Part shown: in pieces, positions 53,218 through 61,087 of the stretch | How positions within the stretch are numbered: the stretch's first letter is position 1 | Layout of the letters: every line of letters starts with the position of its first letter | Assembly (NCBI RefSeq): GCF_007301515.1 | Contig: NZ_CP041666.1 | Location: 1,612,001 to 1,676,000, forward strand | Direction of reading: 5' to 3' | Length of the DNA: 64,000 nt | From: Radiobacillus deserti | GTDB taxonomy: Bacteria > Bacillota > Bacilli > Bacillales > Amphibacillaceae | Translations under genes and position numbers: made by a program | Notes under the pieces: model-generated | Told to the model about the DNA's origin: nothing | Database searches by the model: none | The model's input: only the letters and a program-made list of their open reading frames with translations

Positions 53218-54153
53218 ATGAAACAACAAGTAGTGGTAGTTGTCGGACCGACAGCAGTAGGAAAAACCGCGCTCAGCGTAGAAATCGCGAAAGCGTTTAA
53301 TGGAGAAGTTATTAGTGGAGATTCCATGCAGATTTATAAAGGGATGGATATCGGAACGGCAAAGGTAACCGAAGCAGAACAGCAAGGAATCCCACATTAC
53401 ATGATTGATATAAAGGAACCAGCTGAAAGCTTTTCTGTAGCAGAATTCCAAACCTTGGTAGAGGGGTATATAGAAGACATTTCTCAAAGAGGGAAACTAC
53501 CTGTAATAGCGGGGGGAACAGGACTTTATATCCAAGCCGCGTTATATGGGTATGAATTCTCTGAAACAAAGCGAGATGATACATACCAGAAAAAAATTGA
53601 AAAAGAGATAGAACAAAATGGAGTGGATGCCGTCTACGAACGTCTTAAGAGCGTAGATCCTATTCAAGCACATAAAATCCACCCGAATAACCAAAGAAGA
53701 TTAGTTCGAGCATTAGAGGTGTATGACCGAACAGGGCAGACGATGACAGATAATCATGAGAAGCAGAAAGCAGAGTCTCAGTACGAACCAATTTTAATTG
53801 GATTAGAAATGGAACGTTCTAGACTTTATGAACGTATTAATTTACGAGTGGATCAAATGATCGAACAGGGGTTGATGGAAGAGGTAGAGTATTTCTTTAA
53901 TAATGGATATGAACATAGTCAGTCGATGAAGGCAATTGGATATAAGGAGTTTATTCCCTACTTTAAAGGAGATCAATCTAAAGAACAAGCTGTCGAGTTG
54001 CTGAAGCGCAATTCCAGGAGATATGCGAAACGCCAAATGACTTGGTTTAAAAATAAGATGGATGTAGATTGGTATTCGATATTGCCGGAAAAAAAGGATG
54101 CAGTATTCCAAAATATTTTATCCAATCTTGCAGGAAAGATTAGATTAAAATAG
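53218..54153 (+). CDS. miaA: tRNA dimethylallyltransferase MiaA
   Basis: MiaA adds the dimethylallyl group to A37 of tRNAs, making the substrate of MiaB. I choose ATG 53218 (MKQQVVVVVGPTAVGK); the frame is open from GTG 53209. The 311-aa protein has the P-loop GPTAVGKTALS (~10), DSMQIYKGMDIGTAKV (~37), AGGTGLYIQAAL (~98) and C-terminal YAKRQMTWFKNK. It is followed by hfq after 37 bp, the usual arrangement. Confidence 0.96.
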   Translation: MKQQVVVVVGPTAVGKTALSVEIAKAFNGEVISGDSMQIYKGMDIGTAKVTEAEQQGIPHYMIDIKEPAESFSVAEFQTLVEGYIEDISQRGKLPVIAGGTGLYIQAALYGYEFSETKRDDTYQKKIEKEIEQNGVDAVYERLKSVDPIQAHKIHPNNQRRLVRALEVYDRTGQTMTDNHEKQKAESQYEPILIGLEMERSRLYERINLRVDQMIEQGLMEEVEYFFNNGYEHSQSMKAIGYKEFIPYFKGDQSKEQAVELLKRNSRRYAKRQMTWFKNKMDVDWYSILPEKKDAVFQNILSNLAGKIRLK

Positions 54154-54190
54154 AAATAAACTATACAGATAAAAAGAGGAGGAACACAAT

Positions 54191-54415
54191 ATGTCTCAAT
54201 CGGTGATGATTCAAGATCAATACTTAAACCAGCTGCGTAAAGAACGAATCCAAGTTACTGTTTTCTTAACTAATGGCTTTCAACTTCGTGGATTAGTGAA
54301 AGCTTTCGATAATTTTACCGTTCTATTAGAGACGGATGGGAAGCAACAATTGATTTTTAAGCATGCCATCTCGACTTTTGCACCAGCTAAAAATGTCACA
54401 CTGGAAAAAGAGTAG
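54191..54415 (+). CDS. hfq: RNA chaperone Hfq
   Basis: Hfq is a hexameric Sm-like RNA chaperone. The 74-aa protein has the Sm1 motif (VTVFLTNGFQLRGLVKAFDNF, by position 23-43) and the Sm2 motif (IFKHAIST, ~55). Firmicute Hfq has no long C-terminal tail, and that is the case here. ATG 54191 follows AAGAGGAGG. It is co-transcribed with miaA and ended by a strong terminator. Confidence 0.97.
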   Translation: MSQSVMIQDQYLNQLRKERIQVTVFLTNGFQLRGLVKAFDNFTVLLETDGKQQLIFKHAISTFAPAKNVTLEKE

Positions 54416-54419
54416 AAGG

Positions 54420-54448
54420 AAAAGACGCTTAAAGCGTCTTTTTTTTGC
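54420..54448 (+). terminator. hfq terminator
   Basis: A 10-bp stem AAAAGACGCT / AGCGTCTTTT with a TAA loop, followed by more T residues. Confidence 0.92.
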
Positions 54449-54555
54449 TTTGAAATCCCAAGTACTATGCTTATTTATTTTTCGCATTTTGTCTTGAAAA
54501 ATTAACTTGAATCCTAGATTGTCATTGATTAAAATATGTAATCAACAATGGCGTG

Positions 54556-54834
54556 ATGACTTTTAGTGAAATGGTGAATTTTATTTATATTTTGACAAAG
54601 GGAGATAGAACTTTGAATCCGACTACCTTTTATCGTGATTTGCCGTTAGAGTTTTTAGGTGTTTTTTATTATTACGTTTTTGAGAAATTCGAGGAATACA
54701 TCTCGCCAGATGACTATTTAATAGAAATTAGAATAATGGAAAGCGTCGCTCTCGATAGAGGTGTTAGTCCGAGTGACCTGTATGAAATTGGTCGTGACAT
54801 TAGCCTGAGTGCACGCATCGGAATGGTGGACTAA
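54556..54834 (+). CDS. Hypothetical protein
   Basis: A 92-aa frame that I do not recognise. The candidate start is ATG 54556, with GTG 54553 just before it; neither has a clear ribosome binding site. The protein is acidic and helical (TFYRDLPLEFLGVFYYYVFE about 22-41; GVSPSDLYEIGRDISL about 71-86) and has no membrane segment. It opens the accessory stretch downstream of hfq, where B. subtilis has ymzC and the nrd genes. Confidence 0.5.
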   Translation: MTFSEMVNFIYILTKGDRTLNPTTFYRDLPLEFLGVFYYYVFEKFEEYISPDDYLIEIRIMESVALDRGVSPSDLYEIGRDISLSARIGMVD

Positions 54835-54910
54835 TGTAGTAAGCCTCCAAATTTGTAGAGAATTGGACCAATGTCTAATTCTCTTTTTTATGTATGTTTG
54901 TAGTGATGGG

Positions 54911-55153
54911 GTCTCCCCCAGTATTGTGTTTTTCTTCTTACTAACAATACGGAGTTAGAGTCTTGGACTACCTATTGTTTCTGAAGTTGATTTCTTCCAT
55001 TACTAAGAACAAAAGACTCTCCAGGTTTCGGAACCGAATATCTCTTGTATATACTTCAAGTCTATCTCTAATGACCTTCAATTCGAAATCGGAAAACCTT
55101 TTTATTACGTTCCTTTCATCCACTAATCTCACCCCCTTTCATTTGGGGGAGAC
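54911..55153. repeat. 10-bp inverted repeats flanking a small minus-strand gene
   Basis: GTCTCCCCCA (54911-54920) and TGGGGGAGAC (55144-55153) are perfect inverted copies 243 bp apart, edge to edge, with the small minus-strand ORF between them. No target duplication or transposase is seen. Confidence 0.4.
54968..55123 (-). CDS. Small hypothetical protein (51 aa)
   Basis: A minus-strand GTG start at 55123 with an excellent AAAGGGGGTGAG site 5 bases upstream, and a stop at 54968. The 51-aa product (MDERNVIKRFSDFELKV at the start, ESLLFLVMEEINFRNNR at the end) is highly charged and helical. A TATACT -10 with a weak ATGACT -35 lies about 70 bp upstream. The opposite-strand frame 54963-55178 has no such site and is its shadow. 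The family is not known. The stretch from 55124 to 55455 holds nothing else recognisable. Confidence 0.55.
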   Translation of the reverse strand: MDERNVIKRFSDFELKVIRDRLEVYTRDIRFRNLESLLFLVMEEINFRNNR

Positions 55154-55455
55154 AATTAGAATTTTACACGATGGATAAAAATGGGAGTATAGAATTATGT
55201 AATAAAAAGTCATTTTTCATAGAATTTAGTCCAAAAGAATCATAATTTGTAAAATATTAGTAATAATGGACTAATTTTTGATGTCGGTCTTTGCATGTAT
55301 CGTTTGTTTATTAATAGCATGAACGGAAAAAGTTTTCATAGAGTGGACTGCAAACGATTAGGAAATTACCGATAAAGTGTTTGAATGGAAAGATAGAATC
55401 TATTACAGGTATTCATATTTGTTCCTTTTCAAAAGCTTTTGGAAGATTTTGCTAA

Positions 55456-55746
55456 AATAAAGATTGTTGTATTAGAGAAGTAATAGAAGAGACAGATTAT
55501 GAAGTTGTTATTCTAGATAAGCTCTTTGTTAAGGAAATTATAATGAAGGGCATAAAAGTTAAAACTCATTATTTCAGAGTAAAAAAGATTGGCGAAAGCA
55601 AAGGGGTCAATGATCCTGATAAAATCATTGAGGAAGTTGAGTGGAAGTCTTCTTCAGAATTAGAGATGGTGGAACATGCCTATCCAGAAGACATCGAATT
55701 CTTAGTGAATATAATAAGAACTGAACAGAAACGGAAAAAACGCTAG
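55456..55746 (+). pseudogene. NUDIX hydrolase remnant (N terminus lost)
   Basis: The open frame from 55456 has no start codon before ATG 55543. It encodes REVIEETDYEVVILDKLFV, the C-terminal half of a NUDIX box (REVxEE), followed by a plausible C-terminal domain (GVNDPDKIIEEVEWKSSSEL) and a basic tail. The GX5EX7 first half is missing: upstream sequence is AT-rich and broken by stops. The gene is therefore a truncated pseudogene; a 67-aa product from 55543 is possible but would lack the catalytic box. Confidence 0.65.
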
Positions 55747-55767
55747 GATATAGGTAGGTATCCCAAA

Positions 55768-55789
55768 AGTTAGATTTATTACTCTAACT
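55768..55789. terminator. Hairpin between NUDIX remnant and pbuE
   Basis: AGTTAGA / TCTAACT (7 bp) with an 8-nt loop. Read on the minus strand it is followed by TTTTGGG and could end pbuE transcripts. Confidence 0.4.
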
Positions 55790-55882
55790 ACTTGGGGGGC
55801 GGTACCATACCCAAGCGTTTTCATTTACCATTTCATATTTCTCCACATTATTTAAACAACTTACTCAAAGGAATTACATTGT

Positions 55883-57067
55883 TTACTTCTGTACTACTGG
55901 TATGGATATGCTTGATCTTCTTTCAACCGTTTTTCTAGTTAACGAGAAGACCGCACACATCAATGATAAAATAACAATACCACTGCCAAACCAAGCAGTT
56001 GTAGACACAGTACCTGTTTGATTGAGTACAAGACCACCAAATGCGGAACCGAGTGCGATTCCAATTTGTAGTGCAGAGTTATTAAAGCTTTGTTGTATAT
56101 CAGATGAAGCAGGGTCTGTTTGAATCAAATAGCTTTGTTGTGGTGGTGCTAGACTCCAGCTTAATGCAGCCCAAATCATCATAATAGGGATGAAAAGGAT
56201 GAGAGAAAACGTCGTAAATGGGAGTAAGAACAGCACCAGGGCAAATGCACTGATCACAAATAGGATACTTTTTTGTGCGCCGATAGAATCAGAAAGAATC
56301 CCCCCAAATGCTCCGCCACTAACAGCTGCAATTCCAAATATTAAATAGCATACACTAATCCAATTTGCATTTAAATGGAGCTCTGTTTCCAAAAATGGGG
56401 TAAAATATGCATACAGAGTATAGTGGCCAGCCAACATAAACATGGTTGCAAGGTGAGCTGCACCTATTTTTGCACTACCTACTGCTTTTAGTTGTTGCTT
56501 AAGTGGAACAGAGTGCTCGCCAGGAATTCGCTCTAAAAAGATGGAAATGAGTATAATAGAAACTATAGATAAGCATGCAATTCCAAGAAAAATGACGCGC
56601 CATCCAAATGTATTGGATATGACGATTCCTAAAGGTACACCCATTACAAGTGAAGAGCTAATTCCCATATAAATCAGACCTAACGCCTTTGCACGGTGTG
56701 CAGGTGTAACAATTTTTGCTGCGATGGTTAAAGATAATACAACGATGAGCGCAGTACTCATAGCAGTCAATATTCTAGCAACCATCATAAATGTAAAATT
56801 TGGGCTGAAATACGTCATAATGTTTCCAATGAAAAATACGAATAGCGACCAAAGGTAAACCTTTTTTCTCTCCATTCTACTAGTGAGAACTAATAACACT
56901 GGTCCAGCAATGGCATAAATAAAAGCAAAAATGGTGATGAGCTGTCCTGCAGCACTTAAGGTAATATTCAAATCTTCTGCGATAGTTGGAAGTATCCCAC
57001 CTACAATTAATTCAACAAGACCAACTGCGACCGTTGATAATGCGAGTATGAGTACTTTTAGATTCAT
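55883..57067 (-). CDS. pbuE: Purine efflux MFS transporter PbuE
   Basis: A 394-aa, 12-segment MFS antiporter very like B. subtilis PbuE (YdhL), which exports hypoxanthine, adenine and related bases. The start is ATG 57067 (MNLKVLILALSTVAVGLVEL); the frame is open a further 84 bases upstream, into the riboswitch terminator. Motifs include the TSRMERKKVYLW loop between helices 2 and 3, LAGHYTLYAYFTPFLE (~220) and APPQQSYLIQ. It is on the minus strand, apart from its neighbours. An adenine riboswitch precedes it. Confidence 0.9.
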   Translation of the reverse strand: MNLKVLILALSTVAVGLVELIVGGILPTIAEDLNITLSAAGQLITIFAFIYAIAGPVLLVLTSRMERKKVYLWSLFVFFIGNIMTYFSPNFTFMMVARILTAMSTALIVVLSLTIAAKIVTPAHRAKALGLIYMGISSSLVMGVPLGIVISNTFGWRVIFLGIACLSIVSIILISIFLERIPGEHSVPLKQQLKAVGSAKIGAAHLATMFMLAGHYTLYAYFTPFLETELHLNANWISVCYLIFGIAAVSGGAFGGILSDSIGAQKSILFVISAFALVLFLLPFTTFSLILFIPIMMIWAALSWSLAPPQQSYLIQTDPASSDIQQSFNNSALQIGIALGSAFGGLVLNQTGTVSTTAWFGSGIVILSLMCAVFSLTRKTVERRSSISIPVVQK

Positions 57068-57111
57068 CTTCTTACGTCCTTTCTTCATGTTGAATGAAAT
57101 AAAATATAGTG

Positions 57112-57220
57112 TCAGAAAAAAATCCTGATTACAAAAAACGAATAAATTCATTTTCTGTAATCAGGATTTTATGGTTCCTGGTAGAGACCCTCTAGCCATA
57201 TTCTAGAGGTTATACAGGTG
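57112..57220 (-). ncRNA. Adenine (purine) riboswitch of pbuE
   Basis: On the minus strand the aptamer (57220 down to about 57153) has P1 CTGTA/TACAG and TATAACC in J1/2. P2 is CCTCTAG/CTAGAGG with loop AATATGG, J2/3 is GTCTCTACC and P3 is CAGGA/TCCTG. The J3/1 base that sets specificity is U (GATTACAG), so adenine rather than guanine is predicted. The expression platform is a terminator with arms at 57157-57168 and 57121-57132 plus a T run; it shares P1 and P3 sequence, so ligand binding should turn expression on. Confidence 0.92.
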
Positions 57221-57250
57221 AAACTATTAAGTTAATGAAAATACTTGGAA

Positions 57251-57279
57251 ATTATACTAAAATTCTATGGAGATTTCAA
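57251..57279 (-). promoter_or_regulatory. pbuE promoter
   Basis: On the minus strand TTGAAA (57279-57274), a 17-bp spacer and TATAAT (57256-57251) form a near-consensus SigA promoter, about 35 bp before the riboswitch aptamer. Confidence 0.8.
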
Positions 57280-57376
57280 GTAATATTTTTTATTTTTTTG
57301 CCAAAGACGGTGGAATGGCAGGTAAATCTCTTTTTTTATGGAACTAGAATATAAGGAACAGAGGGGAGATTATTTT

Positions 57377-57670
57377 ATGAAAACAAAAATAAATATAGGA
57401 TCGTTTATTGCATCCTTAGTATGTATTGGATTATTTTTTATAGCAACAGCATCCAGTGAAATTGTCCACTTCTTTCGGACTACTATAGGTTTTCATCCAC
57501 TGAACATCGTGTTAACAGCTTCTTTACTCACCGTGTTATTTGGTGTGTTGGGCTTTAGTGGAATGAATAGTTGGAAGGCATTGCTGCGAAGTATTGTAAC
57601 CCTTTGTCTATCGTTAGGTTTGTCTTTGTTAACTATTTTTATTTTAGTTATAGGAAGTCTGTTGACTTAA
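57377..57670 (+). CDS. Small three-helix membrane protein, unknown
   Basis: A 97-aa hydrophobic protein. ATG 57377 follows GAGGGGAG; the frame is open 39 bases further. Three membrane segments are visible (about 7-27, 38-60 and 69-95), with short loops (FFRTTIGFHP; MNSWKALLRS). No family is recognised. It is followed after about 60 bp by an acetyltransferase gene. It may be in one operon with it, since no terminator is seen between them. Confidence 0.55.
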   Translation: MKTKINIGSFIASLVCIGLFFIATASSEIVHFFRTTIGFHPLNIVLTASLLTVLFGVLGFSGMNSWKALLRSIVTLCLSLGLSLLTIFILVIGSLLT

Positions 57671-57731
57671 AAGGTGTTTATGGATCAATAAAGTGATGAA
57701 AATTGTTACGTATGTAGGAAAGGATATTAAA

Positions 57732-58202
57732 ATGAATTGTACATTTAACGTGATAACCCAAAAACAAGCAGAAGATATTGCGAACTGGCATTATGATGAA
57801 AATTATTCTTTTTACGATATGGAGGCAGATCCGGAAGATTTAGAGGAATTTTTGGATCCATTACAACGGGGGGAATCTGTTTTTGCAGTAACCATAGAAA
57901 ATGAGTTAATGGGATTTTTAACGATTCAACAGTTTACAGAGAAGAATATAATCGATATTGGATTAGGAATGCGACCAGATTTTACAGGAAAAGGTATGGG
58001 GAAAGAGTTTCTAAAAAAATGTGTAGAATTTATTCTGAAAAATTATGGACCGGAGAGGATAACGCTTTCTGTGGCAACCTTTAACCAACGTGCCATTAAA
58101 GTTTATAAAAGATTTGGATTCAGAGATCAGGAAATTTTCATTCAACATACAAACGGTGGCGAATATGAGTTTCTTAGAATGGAATATGAATGTAACGTAT
58201 AA
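57732..58202 (+). CDS. GNAT-family N-acetyltransferase
   Basis: A 156-aa acetyltransferase. I choose ATG 57732 (MNCTFNVITQKQAEDIANW), with GAAAGGA upstream; the frame is open 39 bases further. The acetyl-CoA motif appears as GLGMRPDFTGKGMGKEFLKKC (in part, residues ~88-108; the R/Q-x-x-G-x-G/A pattern is FTGKGMG). The C-terminal VATFNQRAIKVYKRFGF (~121) is typical of RimJ/RimL-like members. The substrate cannot be told. A terminator follows. Confidence 0.8.
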   Translation: MNCTFNVITQKQAEDIANWHYDENYSFYDMEADPEDLEEFLDPLQRGESVFAVTIENELMGFLTIQQFTEKNIIDIGLGMRPDFTGKGMGKEFLKKCVEFILKNYGPERITLSVATFNQRAIKVYKRFGFRDQEIFIQHTNGGEYEFLRMEYECNV

Positions 58203-58222
58203 ATTAAGAAATTTAATAAATG

Positions 58223-58264
58223 CACTTATGAGCTTTGGTAAGACCGACTCATAAGTGTTTTTTA
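58223..58264 (+). terminator. Terminator after the GNAT gene
   Basis: A 10-bp stem CACTTATGAG / CTCATAAGTG, a 15-nt loop and a T run. Confidence 0.88.
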
Positions 58265-58375
58265 AATGGATAAACTTATACAATACATATGAAAAATTAT
58301 AAAAAGTATAAGTTTAATTTACTTTTGTTAAAAATAGTTTATTATGAATACAAGTTCAAAAGGAAGGTGTTATAA

Positions 58376-58612
58376 GTGAAAGAAGATTTCGGGGATTCTA
58401 TTGTGAACAAAGTGTATGAACACAGAGTGTTAAGAAGGATGTCACAGAAGGAACTAGCAGATGCAGTTGGAGTATCGAAACAAACGATATTTGTAATGGA
58501 GAAAAATAATTATTCGCCTTCGCTCGTCTTAGCATTTCGGATTGCTAACTATTTCGAAGTAGATATTAATGAACTATTTTCATACGTAAGGAAGGATGAG
58601 GAACATGATTGA
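58376..58612 (+). CDS. XRE-family transcriptional regulator (YozG/SdpR-like small HTH)
   Basis: A 78-aa Cro/C1-type regulator with a GTG start at 58376 and an AAGGAAGGTG site. The helix-turn-helix is clear (MSQKELADAVGVSKQTIFVM, ~22-41), followed by the family motif NNYSPSLVLAFRIANYFEVDINELF (by position 44-68). Such regulators are usually paired with a small membrane protein, and one overlaps here by 8 bp. Autoregulation is likely but inferred. Confidence 0.82.
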   Translation: MKEDFGDSIVNKVYEHRVLRRMSQKELADAVGVSKQTIFVMEKNNYSPSLVLAFRIANYFEVDINELFSYVRKDEEHD

Positions 58613-58934
58613 AGTTTTAAATAATTGGATGCTAGAAAGCTCACAAAATTTTAATATGATTGTTGGACTTACAATGGTTATGTATGTAGGGTCAATCGCT
58701 GTCTTAATATTTATTGGTAAAAAATTTGGCAGACCTGATGAAAGAACAAATACCATATATTTTAAAATTACTTCTTGTATGTTTATGACGCAGTTAATTA
58801 TGAATAGTATTTTTATCTCCCTGGTAGATCGTGACATTGACTATTTCCGCCAATTCTTCTTATTGTTTCAAGGAATTGTGTTTGTTGTAGGTGCGATTTA
58901 TTCTTATAGCCTTTATAAAAAGGATTTCAAGTAA
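58605..58934 (+). CDS. Small membrane protein paired with XRE regulator
   Basis: A 109-aa protein with three membrane segments (about 19-39, 54-76 and 83-102). The start is ATG 58605, for which AAGGAAGG lies 9 bases upstream; an ATG at 58596 is too close to it. A short GKKFGRPDERTNTIYFK loop (~39-55) with a conserved-looking GxPDERT motif follows the first segment. It overlaps the regulator gene by 8 bp, so the two are coupled. The pairing resembles HTH/DUF2178-type modules, but I am not certain of the family. Confidence 0.7.
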   Translation: MIEVLNNWMLESSQNFNMIVGLTMVMYVGSIAVLIFIGKKFGRPDERTNTIYFKITSCMFMTQLIMNSIFISLVDRDIDYFRQFFLLFQGIVFVVGAIYSYSLYKKDFK

Positions 58935-59014
58935 TCTTTTTTGTGGGATACCTAACCGGAGAGATTTTAAGAACTTCGTTTTATTAGGAATATGAGGTTT
59001 ATAGTTATTTCAAA

Positions 59015-59044
59015 AGACGTTAATCGGAAGGTTAACGTCTTTAA
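59015..59044 (+). terminator. Hairpin after the XRE/membrane pair
   Basis: An 11-bp stem AAAGACGTTAA / TTAACGTCTTT with an 8-nt loop; no long T run follows. Confidence 0.65.
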
Positions 59045-59161
59045 CTATATGAAGATGCTTTGGAATACTTCCTTGTAACTTTTTCGGATGGTAACTCGTC
59101 CAATATCTTAAACCTGATGAACAAGTGCTACGAGTAGTCAAACATGTGTTTGGAGGAAGCA

Positions 59162-59728
59162 ATGAATACAATTGTTTATATGCTAAGGCATGGGGACTCA
59201 CCGATAGATGGTAACGAAAGAACAAGAGTGTTATCTGAAAAAGGAATAGACGATTCCAAAAAAGTAACATCCATCTTAAAAAACGAAGACATAGATGTGG
59301 TTATCTCAAGTCCCTATACCCGTGCTATTTTAACTGTACAACCATTAGCAAAAGTTATCGGTCAAGAAGTAAAAATATATGAAGGTCTAAAAGAAAGAAT
59401 ATTCTCTAATGGAGAAACTCGGCTGGCTGATGAAGAGCTTATCCCTCTTCTAGAAAAATCATTTTCTGATCCTAAATTTGCTTTAAAGAGTGCGGAATCA
59501 AATTATGATTGCCAAGAAAGAGCCATACGAGTACTTAAAGAAGTCTTAAAAACGTATCATGGGAAGAAAGTCGCAGTGGGGACGCATGGTACTGTTATGA
59601 CATTGATAATGGGGTATTTTAATGAAAAGTATGACCTTGCATTTTTGTATAATACAACGAAGCCTGATATTTATAGAATGCAGTTTCGTGGAGTTGGGTT
59701 AATCGGAGTGGATAGAGTATGGAATTGA
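59162..59728 (+). CDS. Histidine phosphatase superfamily protein
   Basis: A 188-aa phosphoglycerate-mutase-like phosphatase. I choose ATG 59162 (MNTIVYMLRHGDSP), with GGAGGAAGC upstream; the frame is open 18 bases further. The catalytic LRHGDS motif (His ~10) is followed by SSPYTRAILTVQPL (second Arg ~58), the Glu region around residue 80 and the second His in VGTHGTVMTLI (~145). Its last 10 bases overlap an acetyltransferase gene. The substrate is unknown. Confidence 0.85.
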   Translation: MNTIVYMLRHGDSPIDGNERTRVLSEKGIDDSKKVTSILKNEDIDVVISSPYTRAILTVQPLAKVIGQEVKIYEGLKERIFSNGETRLADEELIPLLEKSFSDPKFALKSAESNYDCQERAIRVLKEVLKTYHGKKVAVGTHGTVMTLIMGYFNEKYDLAFLYNTTKPDIYRMQFRGVGLIGVDRVWN

Positions 59729-60234
59729 TTCAAACAGAAGAGCTATTGATTAGAAGGATGAAAGAAACGGACTATGAAAGGTTAACGCAGTGGCTGAACA
59801 ATAAAGATGTTCTCGAATTTTGGGATACGCATCATCCACCTAATATACAACGTGTTAAGGAGAAATATGGACCAAGAGTCAAGGATTTAGAAGAGGTCAA
59901 GCCTTGTATTGTTGAAGTGCAAGGTAGACCGGTAGGGTACATACAATATTATCGAATACATTCGGAAGAAATCATCCAACTTGGATACGCTGAAAATGAA
60001 TCGGTTTTTGGTATGGACCAGTTAATTGGGATTTCAAGTCAGCTCGGTAAAGGAATTGGAACAAAGATGGTTAAAGCCCTAATAGAATATATTGCAAGAG
60101 AACAAAAAGGCACTGTAATTGTAATGGATCCTTCAATTCGAAATGAAAGAGCTATAAGATGCTATGAAAAATGTGGGTTTATTAAAAAGAAAATAATAAA
60201 TGAAAAGTATTGGTTGATGGAACGAAGAATGTAA
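59719..60234 (+). CDS. GNAT-family N-acetyltransferase (AAC(6')-like)
   Basis: A 171-aa acetyltransferase overlapping the end of the phosphatase gene. It has the RimL/AAC(6')-like layout: LLIRRMKETDYERLTQWL at the start, a VLEFWDTHHPP segment, and the acetyl-CoA motif SQLGKGIGTKMVKALIEYI (~108). The C-terminal NERAIRCYEKCGFIKKKI (~145) is typical. The resemblance to aminoglycoside 6'-acetyltransferases (WLN-x-x-VLEFWD) is notable, but resistance cannot be claimed from sequence. Confidence 0.8.
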   Translation: MELIQTEELLIRRMKETDYERLTQWLNNKDVLEFWDTHHPPNIQRVKEKYGPRVKDLEEVKPCIVEVQGRPVGYIQYYRIHSEEIIQLGYAENESVFGMDQLIGISSQLGKGIGTKMVKALIEYIAREQKGTVIVMDPSIRNERAIRCYEKCGFIKKKIINEKYWLMERRM

Positions 60235-60292
60235 GCTACATACTTGTTGGAGATATAATCTTAAATTGGAAAACATGAGGGAGAGTAAACAC

Positions 60293-60949
60293 ATGACATC
60301 CGTGATATTTGATATGGACGGAACACTTTTTCAAACAGAAAAAATATTACAAATAGCTCTTGAAGATACATTCGAGCATCTACGGTCTCGGAATAAGTGG
60401 GAGGCTCCAACTCCGATTGATACATATCGTGACATTATGGGTGTCCCTTTACCCAAGGTATGGGAGACGCTGTTGCCCAATCATTCCATAGAAGAGCGAA
60501 AACAAACGGATGCCTATTTTTTAGAAAGGCTAATAGTTAATATTAGAGATGGAAAAGGAGGGTTATATCCTAACGCAATAGAACTTCTTCAATACTTAAA
60601 AGAAAGGAATTGCTCGATTTACATAGCTAGTAATGGCTTAGTAAAATACTTACATGCGATTGTTGATTACTATAAATTAGATCAATGGATTACGGAGACG
60701 TTTAGTATTCAACACATTCAATCATTAAATAAGTCAGATTTAGTTAATCACATAATGGAAAAATACGATTTTTCGGATGGTGTAGTAGTAGGGGATCGAC
60801 TTTCCGATATTCGTGCAGCAAAGGACAATGGATTACTTTCCATAGGCTGCAACTTTGATTTTGCAAGAGAAGATGAACTTGCACAAGCGGATATCATTAT
60901 TGACGATTTAAAAGAAATCCAAACGGTATTGCCTAGGTTAAATAGATAA
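60293..60949 (+). CDS. HAD-family hydrolase
   Basis: A 218-aa haloacid dehalogenase-type phosphatase. I choose ATG 60293 (MTSVIFDMDGTLFQTEK), with GAGGGAGAG 8 bases upstream; TTG 60266 is the longest in-frame start. Motif I is FDMDGTLF (nucleophile Asp ~7), motif II IYIASNG (~106), and motif III/IV VVVGDRLSDIRAAKDNG (~165). The cap lies between motifs I and II. It is probably a phosphoglycolate-phosphatase or beta-phosphoglucomutase-like enzyme. A weak terminator follows. Confidence 0.85.
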   Translation: MTSVIFDMDGTLFQTEKILQIALEDTFEHLRSRNKWEAPTPIDTYRDIMGVPLPKVWETLLPNHSIEERKQTDAYFLERLIVNIRDGKGGLYPNAIELLQYLKERNCSIYIASNGLVKYLHAIVDYYKLDQWITETFSIQHIQSLNKSDLVNHIMEKYDFSDGVVVGDRLSDIRAAKDNGLLSIGCNFDFAREDELAQADIIIDDLKEIQTVLPRLNR

Positions 60950-60956
60950 TGAAAGG

Positions 60957-60990
60957 AATGCATCTTCTGTTATTAGGCGGGTGCATTTTT
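60957..60990 (+). terminator. Terminator after the HAD gene
   Basis: An 8-bp stem AATGCATC / GGTGCATT with one G-U pair, a 15-nt loop and a TTTTT tail. Confidence 0.6.
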
Positions 60991-61087
60991 AATTGGGGCT
61001 ATATGAGATAGATTTGGTCTAGACTAGTAGGCTGATGTCACACTCCAAAAGGGTACAACGTATAATGAAGTAGTAAGGGGTGGTGAC

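Noticed and set aside
54963..55178. 71-aa plus-strand ORF
   Set aside because: It is antisense to the 51-aa minus-strand ORF, which has a strong ribosome binding site; the plus-strand frame has none.
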